A stretch of 64,000 bases of DNA from Streptomyces sp. NBC_01465 (GTDB lineage Bacteria > Actinomycetota > Actinomycetes > Streptomycetales > Streptomycetaceae), in assembly GCF_036227325.1 (NCBI RefSeq), contig NZ_CP109467.1:8928001-8992000 (forward strand), written 5' to 3'. Every line of letters starts with the position of its first letter. The stretch's first letter is position 1. A program made the position numbers and the translations under genes. Below the pieces are notes generated by a model. The model was not told the DNA's origin and made no database searches. It saw only the letters and a program-made list of their open reading frames with translations. Shown here piece by piece: positions 7,417 through 15,452 of this stretch.

Positions 7417-8619
7417 CGGCTGCCGGTCCCGTGTCCACCACCATGCTGCGCCCGCCCCAGCCAGAGAGACGGCGACGGTGGCCAGGCCTCCCGCCCAGAA
7501 GGCGGCGGTCGGGGAGGAGGCCGCGAGCACGGGGATGGCGAGCATCGACGTGGTTCCGGCGGTCCGGATTAGGGTCAGGTCGCAGGCCATGAGCCGTCGG
7601 CGGGCAGCAGGCGGGAACCCGGCCAGGTGGGTTTGCAAGGAGATGCCGAGGAACGGGGCGACCACCCCGGAGGCCGCTGAGATCGCCAGCAGCATCGGCA
7701 TGCTCGTGACGGCGCCGGTGACAGCCAGGAGCAGGCCAGAGAGCGCCCACAGCAGGCAGTACGCGACGGGGAGCCGGGCGGGCAGCCGCACGTTGCCCGC
7801 GACGAGGTTGCCGCCCAGCGCGCCCGCGCCGGTGGCCGCGAGCGCCAGCCCGTACGCACCCGCACCGGCGTCCAGCCGACTGGCCAGGAGCGCGGGCAGT
7901 GCCATGGCCACCGCCTGGGCGAAGATCCCAGCGCCGTGGACCGTGAGCGCAGCGGCCGTCGCGGGGTGCGTGCGCAGCAGAGCCCGCGCCTTCAACGACA
8001 CGGCGGGCTTCGCCGGGACGGGCCCCTCATGTGCCGCAGTGGCGACCGTGCGGCCAAGGGCGGCGAGCGCGAGGGCCGACACAGCGAACGTGACGGCGTC
8101 GATCAGGAACAGGGCCCCCTGCGGGACAAGGGCCAGGAGCGCGCCGGCCGCACCGGGCCCGGCGACACGCGCGATCCGACCGGTCAGGTCCATGAGGCCG
8201 TTCACCGCCTGGACCTCACCCGGCTCGACAAGGTCGGGGACCAGGGCGCCGAGGTTGGGGTCGAAGACGGCCCCGGCCAGACCGAGGAGCGCGGCGACGG
8301 CGAGCATGCCGGGGGTGCCGAAGGCGCTCCAGGCCCACGGCAGCACGGCGACGAGAACGACCCGGGTGACGTCGACGCGGGCCAGGGCGCGCAGGGACGC
8401 GAAGCGGTCCATGATGCGGCGGCCGAGGGTGCCCATGACGATGTACGGAACGGACTCGGCGATCGCGACCAGGCCCATCGCGCCTGCCCCGGACTGCTCC
8501 CAGGCAATCCACATGATCGCCATGGCGTACAGGCGGTCACCGAACACCGACAGGGCCTGTGCGGCCCACAGGGTGAGCACACGGCGACGGCGCAGAAGCG
8601 TCACGTATCCCAAGATCAC
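7375..8619 (-). CDS. MFS transporter
   Basis: A roughly 414-residue membrane protein with about 10-12 hydrophobic helices, e.g. 'VVLVAVLPWAW', 'GMLAVAALLGLAGAVF', 'LLLAVTGAVTSMPMLLAISAA', and an N-terminal 'LTLWAAQALSVFGDRLYAMAIMWIA' typical of DHA3/enterobactin-exporter-like members that move drugs or small metabolites out. An upstream extension is open to 8880 but would run through the kinase promoter and gene; I chose the GTG at 8619, which places the first helix at the N-terminus. Divergent from the kinase-like gene, with a perfect hairpin between them. Confidence 0.82.
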   Translation of the reverse strand: MILGYVTLLRRRRVLTLWAAQALSVFGDRLYAMAIMWIAWEQSGAGAMGLVAIAESVPYIVMGTLGRRIMDRFASLRALARVDVTRVVLVAVLPWAWSAFGTPGMLAVAALLGLAGAVFDPNLGALVPDLVEPGEVQAVNGLMDLTGRIARVAGPGAAGALLALVPQGALFLIDAVTFAVSALALAALGRTVATAAHEGPVPAKPAVSLKARALLRTHPATAAALTVHGAGIFAQAVAMALPALLASRLDAGAGAYGLALAATGAGALGGNLVAGNVRLPARLPVAYCLLWALSGLLLAVTGAVTSMPMLLAISAASGVVAPFLGISLQTHLAGFPPAARRRLMACDLTLIRTAGTTSMLAIPVLAASSPTAAFWAGGLATVAVSLAGAGAAWWWTRDRQPLPLTETAAELSRD

Positions 8620-8640
8620 TCCCGGCCCGGAAAGCACTGA

Positions 8641-8664
8641 TTCCCGGCATTCGGATGCCGGGAA
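8641..8664. promoter_or_regulatory. Perfect 10-bp inverted repeat between divergent genes
   Basis: ttcccggcat, loop tcgg, atgccgggaa: a perfect palindromic hairpin located 21 bp upstream of the MFS start and 43 bp upstream of the kinase-like gene. The position is that of a shared operator for a repressor, although a 10-bp stem with a UNCG-like tetraloop could also act as RNA in the leader of either gene. Confidence 0.6.
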
Positions 8665-8707
8665 CGTGAGACACGATAGGGCACTGAGGAAGGCGAGGCG
8701 CACCAAG

Positions 8708-9556
8708 ATGGAAGAAACACCCTGTCCTGTGGAGGCCCGTGCTGTGGCCAACAGGTGGTGTGGCGGGAGGGCACAACTGGAGGTGATCAGCGACCGCCGA
8801 GGGGCAGCCGTGTGGAAGGCGACCGGGCCGTCCGGAACGGTGGAGATCAAGGCGGGGACCGGCGAGGGAGCGGCCATCACCTTGCGCGAGGCTCACGTCC
8901 TCAAGGCCATGGGCGAGCCCGGCCGGGACGTGGTGATGGACCGCAGGCAGGGCCTGGCATGGATGGTGACGCCCTGGTTCGAAGGTCCATCGACCTGGGA
9001 TGCGCTCAGAGGGGTGCGGGAGGGCAGAGGCGATGAATCGGCCGCGCTCGCCTGTGTCATCCAGCTATGTGAAGCCGTTACCCAACTGCACGCGGCCGGC
9101 TGGGTGCACGGCGACCTTCAACCCCAGCACTCCATCCACACCAAGGACGGTGTGCGGCTCATCGACTGCTCCTGGGCCTGGAGACGCGGCTTCGAACCCT
9201 CGTACGTCTTCCGGGGTGGTCTGCCGCATCTCCTCTCTCCCGAGCTGGCCGCCTCCGTCGAAGCAGGCACCCGACCCGTCGCCCCGATGCCTGCCGACGA
9301 CGTGTACGCCCTCGCAGCTGGGGTGTGGTGGGCGGTGACCGGAGCTTGGCCACTCGACTACGACGCAGCCGACATCCCTGTCTCCAGCATCAGCGCCGCG
9401 CAGCTACGTGAGGTCATCGCGACCCGGAGGGTTCCTCTCTGCACCACAACAGTGATGCCGTCCCTCCTGCAGATGATGGCGGCCGCACTTCTCGCTCCCT
9501 CAGAGCGACGACCGACTGCGGCTCAGCTGGGCCGAGCAGTCGGGTTGGGCTCTTGA
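8708..9556 (+). CDS. Protein-kinase-like/phosphotransferase-fold protein, degenerate
   Basis: A 282-residue kinase-fold protein. The ATP-lobe lysine is plausible in 'TVEIKAGTGEG' and the alphaC Glu in 'LREAHVLKAM'. The catalytic loop reads 'HAAGWVHGDLQPQHSI' (HxD is kept; the usual downstream Asn is replaced by His), and the metal-binding DFG is 'IDCSW'. The tail has the kinase C-lobe landmarks 'LSPELAA' (APE-like) and 'PADDVYALAAGVWWAVTGAWP' (DxWSxG-like). The preserved HGD argues for a small-molecule or protein phosphotransferase rather than a dead fold, but the changed DFG makes activity doubtful. ATG 8708; divergent from the MFS exporter. The 3' end overlaps the convergent gene 9523-9978 by 34 bp. 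Confidence 0.72.
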   Translation: MEETPCPVEARAVANRWCGGRAQLEVISDRRGAAVWKATGPSGTVEIKAGTGEGAAITLREAHVLKAMGEPGRDVVMDRRQGLAWMVTPWFEGPSTWDALRGVREGRGDESAALACVIQLCEAVTQLHAAGWVHGDLQPQHSIHTKDGVRLIDCSWAWRRGFEPSYVFRGGLPHLLSPELAASVEAGTRPVAPMPADDVYALAAGVWWAVTGAWPLDYDAADIPVSSISAAQLREVIATRRVPLCTTTVMPSLLQMMAAALLAPSERRPTAAQLGRAVGLGS

Positions 9557-9978
9557 CCTGCATGTACGAGGTAGGCGGGATCCTCCTCGATCCGGATCTC
9601 CTTCCGCCCTCTGGCGTACCGGTGACTGAACTCCACCGGCTCTTCGAACGAGATCGACAACAACGCCTCTGCACCAGGCATCGGCACCACCGGCCCCACG
9701 ACGTAGTGATGACGCGTCACCCCATGCATCTCCTCAACCGACGCCGTCGGCGAGATGCCGTGTCTGGGAGTTCCCTCCACGATCCACTTCGTGTGCAGCT
9801 CCACAACCCCCGGCTCGGGACACGCCCAGCTCAAGCGCGTGACCCACAACGCCCCAAAGTTGAACCACGTGCTCCATCCCCGACGGTCTGGGAGAAGACC
9901 CAACTCGGATGCCTCCATGGCTCCGTAGGCGAACGGGAGGCTGCTCCAGTGACCTATCAGCAGGTGGTCCAACTCCAT
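9523..9978 (-). CDS. Hypothetical protein, 151 aa, unrecognised
   Basis: A 151-residue soluble protein, beginning 'MELDHLLIGHWSSLPFAYGAM' and rich in beta-strand-like segments such as 'VVELHTKWIVEGTP', 'HHYVVGPVVPMPGAEALL' and 'RKEIRIEEDPAYLV'. I do not recognise the family; the pattern resembles small beta-barrel (lipocalin-like) Streptomyces hypotheticals, which is only an impression. Convergent and overlapping with the kinase-like gene; upstream it faces the phage-remnant gene at 10090, so it is the right end of the cargo block. Confidence 0.6.
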   Translation of the reverse strand: MELDHLLIGHWSSLPFAYGAMEASELGLLPDRRGWSTWFNFGALWVTRLSWACPEPGVVELHTKWIVEGTPRHGISPTASVEEMHGVTRHHYVVGPVVPMPGAEALLSISFEEPVEFSHRYARGRKEIRIEEDPAYLVHAGQEPNPTARPS

Positions 9979-10089
9979 CTTCGGATTCTCATCCCTGTCG
10001 GTTCGGTTCGGATAGGCATCGGCCGGGTTGGATGAGAATGGGGCAAGTCGCAGAAGGGTGTGTCAGCGCGCCGCCCTACGCTGGATTGC

Positions 10090-10461
10090 ATGACAACACC
10101 AGTCGGGGGACTGCCGCTTGAGAGCGCCCGCCGGGTGGTGGAGCAACGTGTCCTCACCGACACGGTGCAGATCTTCATCCCTGGCGTCTTCGACCCCGAC
10201 ACGTTCGAGCAGACCCCGGACACGATCATCTGGGAAGGCCCCGGCGCGATCCTGCCCGACCACGGGGCGGACGTGACCGTACGGCTCACCGACGGGCAGG
10301 GCACACCGGTCGGCACGAGCGGCCGGTACCGGATGCTCACCCCGATCAGTGCGCCGACCCCCACCGCCGAGCACCGCATCACCTTGACCGAGCCCAAGGA
10401 CCCTGACGCAGCGGGCCGCATCTGGACCCTGGACAGCGTGAGCGCACCAGCACCCCGGTAG
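10090..10461 (+). CDS. Phage head-closure-type protein (DUF6093-like)
   Basis: A 123-residue beta-rich protein from ATG 10090. The pattern 'VLTDTVQIFIPG ... WEGPGAILPDH ... TSGRYRMLTPISAP' fits the DUF6093 group encoded in actinophage head-tail connector modules, where it is thought to help close the head. In intact phages it follows the capsid gene; here the upstream neighbours are cargo genes instead. A second, broken copy follows directly. Intact as an open frame, but its phage context is gone. Confidence 0.6.
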   Translation: MTTPVGGLPLESARRVVEQRVLTDTVQIFIPGVFDPDTFEQTPDTIIWEGPGAILPDHGADVTVRLTDGQGTPVGTSGRYRMLTPISAPTPTAEHRITLTEPKDPDAAGRIWTLDSVSAPAPR

Positions 10462-10507
10462 TCCGGGTGAGCTGGCTGAAGTACGACACGACCTTGAACA
10501 ACGGGAG

Positions 10508-10928
10508 TTGACCATACTCGACATAGCCGCGACGAAGGCCGAACTGGAGGGGCTGCTCGTCGACACGGTCCGGATCAGCCGCCTCTCCGGCGCCCCCGTC
10601 GACCCGACACCGGAGAGCCCGTAAGGGAGGTCATCTACGAGGGGCGCGGTGCGCTGCTGTCCACCCACGGGCAGATCATGGCGACCCAGATGACCGGTGT
10701 GGACTGGGCGGGGGAGTCCGCGGCCTGGTACCAGTTCCTGACCCCACTGACTGCGCCCCACAGGCGGCCCACAGCAACGGAGGTTCCATCCGCTGAGGTG
10801 GTGACCTCGACCTGGTCGCCGGGCTCAGCGATCGGTACGCCGAGGCCCGAACTCGGGCGTCCACATGGGAAGTTGTGCGCGTCACCCGGCTCGACGAGCA
10901 GGGTGGCAGCGATGGGGTGACGCTGTGA
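10508..10928 (+). pseudogene. Frameshifted second DUF6093-like gene
   Basis: Three pieces of one coding sequence lie in different frames. 10508-10624 reads 'LTILDIAATKAELEGLLVDT' and stops. The next piece continues 'REVIYEGRGALLSTHGQIM' and 'SAAWYQFLTPLTAP' in a second frame. From about 10790 to the stop at 10928 the plausible ending 'GLSDRYAEARTRASTW' and 'VVRVTRLDEQGGSDG' lies in a third. The VDTVRISR and YEGRGALLS segments parallel the intact gene just upstream. At least two frameshifts make it dead. Confidence 0.65.
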
Positions 10929-10937
10929 CCGGCCCGC

Positions 10938-11447
10938 GTGGCCGAAGACGCGGAGCTCCACCGGCTGCAGATCACGCCGTCCACAACTGGCTCTGTGATC
11001 GAGCTCGGTGGGGTGGACGTCTCGCAGTATGTTGCCGCGTGCTCCCTCCAGCAGGTTGCCGGAGAACCGCCCACTGCGGTCCTGCACTTGAGCCCTCGCG
11101 CCGGTGGGGACTTCGTCAGGCTGGCGAGGGTGGTTGTCGGTCAGGCGCCCGATCCTGGACCGGCAGCGGCCGCGTTCCTGGAGGCGATCGACGGCAGCGA
11201 ACTGGAGCGGGCCGTGCTGGCCCGCCATGATCTACTGGATGGGCAGCCGCAGGAGCTCGCCAGGGCGATGCTGCGGTTGCTCATCGAATGGGCGCGTGGG
11301 GACTGGGCCGGATGGGAGTCCTCTGATGCCGTCACCTCTGACACCTGCACTCGAACGCGCATCCTGACGCTGGCGCGTACTCCAACGGGGCGCAGATCGC
11401 CGCCGCGTTGGACCGTCGGGAGGCGCTCACTCTGCCCGGGCTGTTAG
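10938..11447 (+). CDS. Phage-associated hypothetical protein, C-terminus probably frameshifted
   Basis: GTG 10938 opens a 169-residue frame immediately after the decayed head-closure gene, in the order expected for the next phage connector gene. The first ~130 residues look coding ('GSVIELGGVDVSQYVAACSL', then helical 'QELARAMLRLLIEWARGDW'). The last ~40 residues are Arg/Thr/Cys-rich and read like out-of-frame sequence, so the gene is probably broken near 11315. Function unknown. Confidence 0.45.
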   Translation: MAEDAELHRLQITPSTTGSVIELGGVDVSQYVAACSLQQVAGEPPTAVLHLSPRAGGDFVRLARVVVGQAPDPGPAAAAFLEAIDGSELERAVLARHDLLDGQPQELARAMLRLLIEWARGDWAGWESSDAVTSDTCTRTRILTLARTPTGRRSPPRWTVGRRSLCPGC

Positions 11448-11506
11448 CCGGAAACGATGCCGTCCGCCTGGCCGTCAAGCGCCGCAACTTCTTCCAGCTC
11501 ACTGAC
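11366..11506 (+). pseudogene. Short coding remnant before the STAND operon
   Basis: A frame overlapping the previous entry reads coding-like sequence 'AYSNGAQIAAALDRREALTL', then 'GNDAVRLAVKRRNFFQLTD', and loses character where the convergent STAND gene ends at 11524. No start is present. It may be the out-of-frame continuation of the 10938 gene or a separate scrap; it marks the right edge of the phage remnant. Confidence 0.35.
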
Positions 11507-11523
11507 CCCCACGTCTCGCACTC

Positions 11524-14500
11524 TCACATCCCCAGTACTTCGTATACGGCATCCATGGTGGCTTCTGTCTGGGTGACCCTCCTGATGCGATCAGCCCTGG
11601 CCGTGGAGCCGAGCTCCTCGAGCACGGCGGCGTAAGTGATCAGTGCGTCTCTCAGGTCGTCCGCGTACTCGTGCGGCGCGTACGCGGCCAACTGCACGAA
11701 CAAGGCGACCGCTTCCTTCAGCGCGGCCTCGGCCTGCGGAAGCCCGCTGCCCCGGGCGGTCCTCAGTCGGCCCGCTCCCGACAGCGCTTTAGCGATGAAG
11801 GGGCGGTAGAGGGCCGGGTCGGCGGGGGAGAGGCGGCGCAGGTTCTCTACGACCTCGTCGGCCGCGGTGAGTGCCTCCTCATACCGCTCGCCTTTGACCT
11901 GCAGGCTGTTGAGCCTGTTCACGGACACGGCGAGATGCGGCAGATGGGTCGCGGGATTGGCTGCGACCAGGCGCCAATAGAGGGCCAGTGCCTCGCGCGC
12001 TGCCGCCAGTGCCCCGTCCTCCTCAGTGTCGGCCAGCAGACTGCTCAGGTTGACCAGGCTCCTGGCGAGGTCCGCCTGGTGGGCCTCGGAGCCGCTTGCG
12101 GCCAGCCGCCGGTGGATGGCGACCGTCTCGTGCAGGGGCACCAGCGCCTCCCGCAAGCGCCCAGCGGCCCGCAGCTGGGTGGCTGATTCCTCCAACAAGG
12201 CGATGAGACGCTCGAGGTGGGTGTCCGGGTCGGCTTCGGCCAGTCGCCTGCGCACGTCGATCGCCTCCCGCAGGGCGGCCAGCACCTTGGGGCGCCGCAT
12301 GCCCCCCAGCAGGGCGCACAGGTTGTCCAGGGCCAGCGCGAAGTCGGGCAGGTGGGCGGCGGGCTCCACCTCGGCCAGTCGGCGGCCCACGTCGACCGCT
12401 TCTCGTATCACCTGCGACGCCTCGTCCAGACGTCCCCGGCGGGCGAAGACGGCACTGAGGTTGTTCAACGACTTGGCGAGGTCGGGCTCGTGGGCGTCGG
12501 GGTTGACCGTGGCCAGCCGGCGAAAGAGCGCCACGGCCTCCTCAAGCGTCGGCACCGCCTCATCCAGCCATCCGGCATCGACCTGGTAGCTTCCGAGATT
12601 GTCCAGGGCCGTGGCGAGGCCGGGTTCATGGGCATCGGAGTTGGCAGTGACCAGTCGTCTTGCGGTGGTGACGACCTCCTCCAGAGTCAGGGCCGCCTCC
12701 TGCGGCAGTCCGAGTTCCCGCAACCACAGCGCCCGGTGGCGCAGCGCCCGGGCGAGATCGGGCAGGTAGGCGGAGAGGTTCCGCTCCGCGACCAGCTGGA
12801 GAAGCTCGATGGCACTGTCGGCTGCCGCCAGCGCGTCCGTTGGCCGCTCCAGGGCGGAGAAGATCATCCCGAGATTGTCCGACGCGGTGGCGACCGGGAC
12901 GATGTAACGCTGCCGGGTGGCATCGTCGCCCTGGAGCAGGATGGCTGCCGCCTCCATCGTGACCTGCAGAGCCTCTTGTGGCCGTCGGCGCCGAAGGAGG
13001 GCGGAGCCCACGTTGATCAAGGCTCCGGAGAGAATGCTGGGGTCGCTCTGCGGATCGGCCGCCGTCAGCTCCCGCGAGATCGCCGCGGCCTCTTGCGCCA
13101 CCGCCAATTCCTCGACCTCCCTGCCCACGCCGGGCAGGTAAGCGCTCAGGTTGACCAAAGCTCCTGCCAGGCCTGCCCGGTGGGCCCCGGGATCGGCCTC
13201 TGCCAGCGAGCGGAACATAGTGGTGGCACGCTCCGCAGAGGCCACCGCTTTGTCGGCCAGACCGGCATGGGCGTAGCGCGCGGAGAGATGGCTGTGCAGG
13301 ATCGCCCGGTCAACGGCAGATTCGGTGTCCGCCAGGCGGCGGTGGGTGAGGCGCTCGGCCACTGCGGCGATGCCCGCGTCGAGGTCGATGTGCCGGCCTG
13401 CGGGCAGGACCGTGTCGATCGATTCGAGGACCCCGAGCAGGCTGCCGTCCAGCACCTCACCGTCCGCGATTTTGGCCAGGGCGCCGAGCCCGGCCGAGCC
13501 CGCGTCCAGCGCGATTTGAGGATCGGCCTTCACCACCGGGTACAGGTACCCCTCCCCGACATGCGGCCAGCGGTCCGCCGCTGCCGCGAGGTGGGCGACG
13601 GTCCGGGGCGTCCAGGCCGGCGCCGCGCCATCCATCCCGCGGCGCAGGACCGCGGCGGGAACGGAAGCCGCCCAGGCGTCCGACGGGTACCCGGTGATCG
13701 GGCTGCCGGGCAGCATGAGAGCGACGAAGTCCTCTGCCAGGCGATCGGGCAGCAGCGGTTCGAAGGAGTCGACGCGAGCAGGGTCTGCGGGCGGGTAGCA
13801 GACGCCGTGGTCCAGGAGGATCCGCTCGGCGGGTGCGTGCGGCATCAGCCGTTCAATGACGCTCCTGGCGGTCCGCCGGTCAGCGGGTCCGATCAACGTG
13901 GCGGCGAACACCGCGCGCGCCATGTCCTCGTCGGAGGTCCTAAAGTCGAGGCCGTGCCGGGCGTTCTCATACAACTGGCGCCAATTCTCGTGCTCCCGAT
14001 CCAGCAGATAGACCGTCCGGCCGACCATGTCGGCGGGGGCACGGCGACCGTGAGCCGCCGCGTCCACCGCCACCAGGGCGGCCATGTGCACCACCAGCGT
14101 CACCCCGAAGTCCGGATCGTCCAACGCATCCGCAGGTGTGATCGCCCGAGGGTTGTCGATCTGCGGGTAGTGCCGGGCAAAGCACTCGCACGCCGCTGTG
14201 AACATGCGCTGGCGCGCGCTGCCATCGTCGGGCAGCGGCGGCAGAAACTGATCGGACGTGTCGATGCTCTCCCGGAACTGGCCGAGCTTTCCCCGCAGTG
14301 CCGGCCATCCGGTTGCCGACCGTCCGATCAGCAGCACCCTCGCCGGGACGGAGTGGCGCAGGATGCGGTTGTGGAGCAGCCAGCTCAGGTCCGCCAGGGG
14401 CCAACGGTCCGCATAGTCGACCAGCAACAGGACCCCGGTGTGCCCGTCGAGACGCAGGTCCTCGCCGGCTTCCGCCGGCGGGTGGGCGTCGGTGCCGTGC

Positions 14501-14886
14501 GTCGCATCGACCACCTTCCAACCCGCGCCCAGGGACTCGGCGGCCAGCAGGTTCGCCAGACGCGTCTTTCCCTGGCCGCCCTTCCCGTGCAACCACCGCA
14601 CCGAGAGCCGCGGCCCGGTGTCCCGCCACGTGAGCAGCCCCTCCAACTCGGCTGCGCGGCCCGTGAAGTCGACGATCTCCGCGCGTGCATCGAGCATCCG
14701 GCTGGGCTGGGCCCGCAGCCACGGCGACTCCAGGCCCGTGCGCCGACGGTGGCCGAACAACAGGTACACCGGCCTGCCGTCGCCGAAGACGTGGATGTCC
14801 GCGCCGATGCACCCATAGCCGAAGCCGTTCTCGACGTGCACGACCTGCTGGACACCGGCCGAATCCCCGGACGGCACCTGGGTCAT
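11524..14886 (-). CDS. STAND-type P-loop NTPase with tetratricopeptide repeats
   Basis: An 1120-residue signal-transduction-type NTPase. The N-terminus has a glycine-rich 'NGFGYGCIGADIHVFGDG' region. The P-loop is 'LHGKGGQGKTRLANLL' (Walker A at residues 101-108) and 'VLLLVDYAD' (about 152-160) is Walker B. The C-terminal ~600 residues are tandem TPR-like helices with recurring 'LATALDNLGSYQ', 'LAKSLNNLSAVFARRGRLDEA', 'AVALFRRLA' units about 40-50 residues apart, a sensor/scaffold surface. Such proteins (NB-ARC/NACHT class) oligomerise on ligand binding and switch on an effector. Its start overlaps the stop of the small upstream gene (ATGA), so the two are translationally coupled. No effector domain is fused, so the partner genes are the candidates. 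Confidence 0.82.
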   Translation of the reverse strand: MTQVPSGDSAGVQQVVHVENGFGYGCIGADIHVFGDGRPVYLLFGHRRRTGLESPWLRAQPSRMLDARAEIVDFTGRAAELEGLLTWRDTGPRLSVRWLHGKGGQGKTRLANLLAAESLGAGWKVVDATHGTDAHPPAEAGEDLRLDGHTGVLLLVDYADRWPLADLSWLLHNRILRHSVPARVLLIGRSATGWPALRGKLGQFRESIDTSDQFLPPLPDDGSARQRMFTAACECFARHYPQIDNPRAITPADALDDPDFGVTLVVHMAALVAVDAAAHGRRAPADMVGRTVYLLDREHENWRQLYENARHGLDFRTSDEDMARAVFAATLIGPADRRTARSVIERLMPHAPAERILLDHGVCYPPADPARVDSFEPLLPDRLAEDFVALMLPGSPITGYPSDAWAASVPAAVLRRGMDGAAPAWTPRTVAHLAAAADRWPHVGEGYLYPVVKADPQIALDAGSAGLGALAKIADGEVLDGSLLGVLESIDTVLPAGRHIDLDAGIAAVAERLTHRRLADTESAVDRAILHSHLSARYAHAGLADKAVASAERATTMFRSLAEADPGAHRAGLAGALVNLSAYLPGVGREVEELAVAQEAAAISRELTAADPQSDPSILSGALINVGSALLRRRRPQEALQVTMEAAAILLQGDDATRQRYIVPVATASDNLGMIFSALERPTDALAAADSAIELLQLVAERNLSAYLPDLARALRHRALWLRELGLPQEAALTLEEVVTTARRLVTANSDAHEPGLATALDNLGSYQVDAGWLDEAVPTLEEAVALFRRLATVNPDAHEPDLAKSLNNLSAVFARRGRLDEASQVIREAVDVGRRLAEVEPAAHLPDFALALDNLCALLGGMRRPKVLAALREAIDVRRRLAEADPDTHLERLIALLEESATQLRAAGRLREALVPLHETVAIHRRLAASGSEAHQADLARSLVNLSSLLADTEEDGALAAAREALALYWRLVAANPATHLPHLAVSVNRLNSLQVKGERYEEALTAADEVVENLRRLSPADPALYRPFIAKALSGAGRLRTARGSGLPQAEAALKEAVALFVQLAAYAPHEYADDLRDALITYAAVLEELGSTARADRIRRVTQTEATMDAVYEVLGM

Positions 14887-15359
14887 TCAGCCGCCTCGGG
14901 CTCGTCACCGACGACGACCGAAGGCGCGGTCGGCGGCTGCTCCGGCCCGTGATGGACGATCACATTCCCGCCGAGCGAGGCGAACACCCGCCCGCGATCA
15001 CGGGCGATATTCGTCTGTCGCTGCTGCCATACCTGTTGCGCCGACGGCAGTTGCTCCTGGACCTCGCGCACCAAAAGCTGAAGTTCCTCCGCCGCATCGG
15101 GATGCTGCCGCAGCAGGGCCGCGAGCTGAAGCCGCCAGACCGGAACCAGGTCTTGGCGGACCGCCTCCGCATCGTCGGAGCTCGCCACCAACGCGGCATG
15201 CCCATCCAACTGCCCATCAATGGCAGCTCGTTGAACGTCATCGGCGCGGCGGAACAGTCCGGCCATCCGTGCGCGCGCCGTCGACCAGCCGTCGGTGGCC
15301 ATAGCAGCCACCACCGTTGTCGCCCCGCTCATGGCCAAAGCAGCCACCTCATCGAACAC
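14883..15359 (-). CDS. Small partner protein of STAND/TPR gene
   Basis: A 158-residue protein starting 'MFDEVAALAMSGATTVVAAM', a weakly hydrophobic helix that may insert in membranes, followed by 'ATDGWSTARARMAGLFRR', long charged helices and a C-terminal 'GNVIVHHGPEQPP'. Proteins beginning this way are common beside TPR/STAND genes in Streptomyces; no function is known to me. ATGA overlap with the 11524-14886 gene and 93 bp behind the larger NTPase gene indicate one operon. A plausible adaptor or membrane-perturbing effector, by inference only. Confidence 0.65.
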   Translation of the reverse strand: MFDEVAALAMSGATTVVAAMATDGWSTARARMAGLFRRADDVQRAAIDGQLDGHAALVASSDDAEAVRQDLVPVWRLQLAALLRQHPDAAEELQLLVREVQEQLPSAQQVWQQRQTNIARDRGRVFASLGGNVIVHHGPEQPPTAPSVVVGDEPEAAE

Positions 15360-15452
15360 GACGCTCCCTCGCCATCCTCAATCGGATCCCGCTCCCGCGG
15401 CCACGCAACGTATCGCCACCCACTGTAAGTTGTCCCCCGCCGCGCCCTCCCC

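Noticed and set aside
7346..8700. Upstream open extension of the kinase-like frame
   Set aside because: It runs antisense through the MFS gene; the kinase signature starts only after ATG 8708.
8620..8880. N-terminal extension of the MFS protein
   Set aside because: It would overlap the divergent kinase gene and lacks coding character; GTG 8619 gives a normal transporter start.
12217..14952. 911-residue plus-strand frame opposite the STAND/TPR gene
   Set aside because: High-GC antisense shadow without domain signatures or ribosome site.
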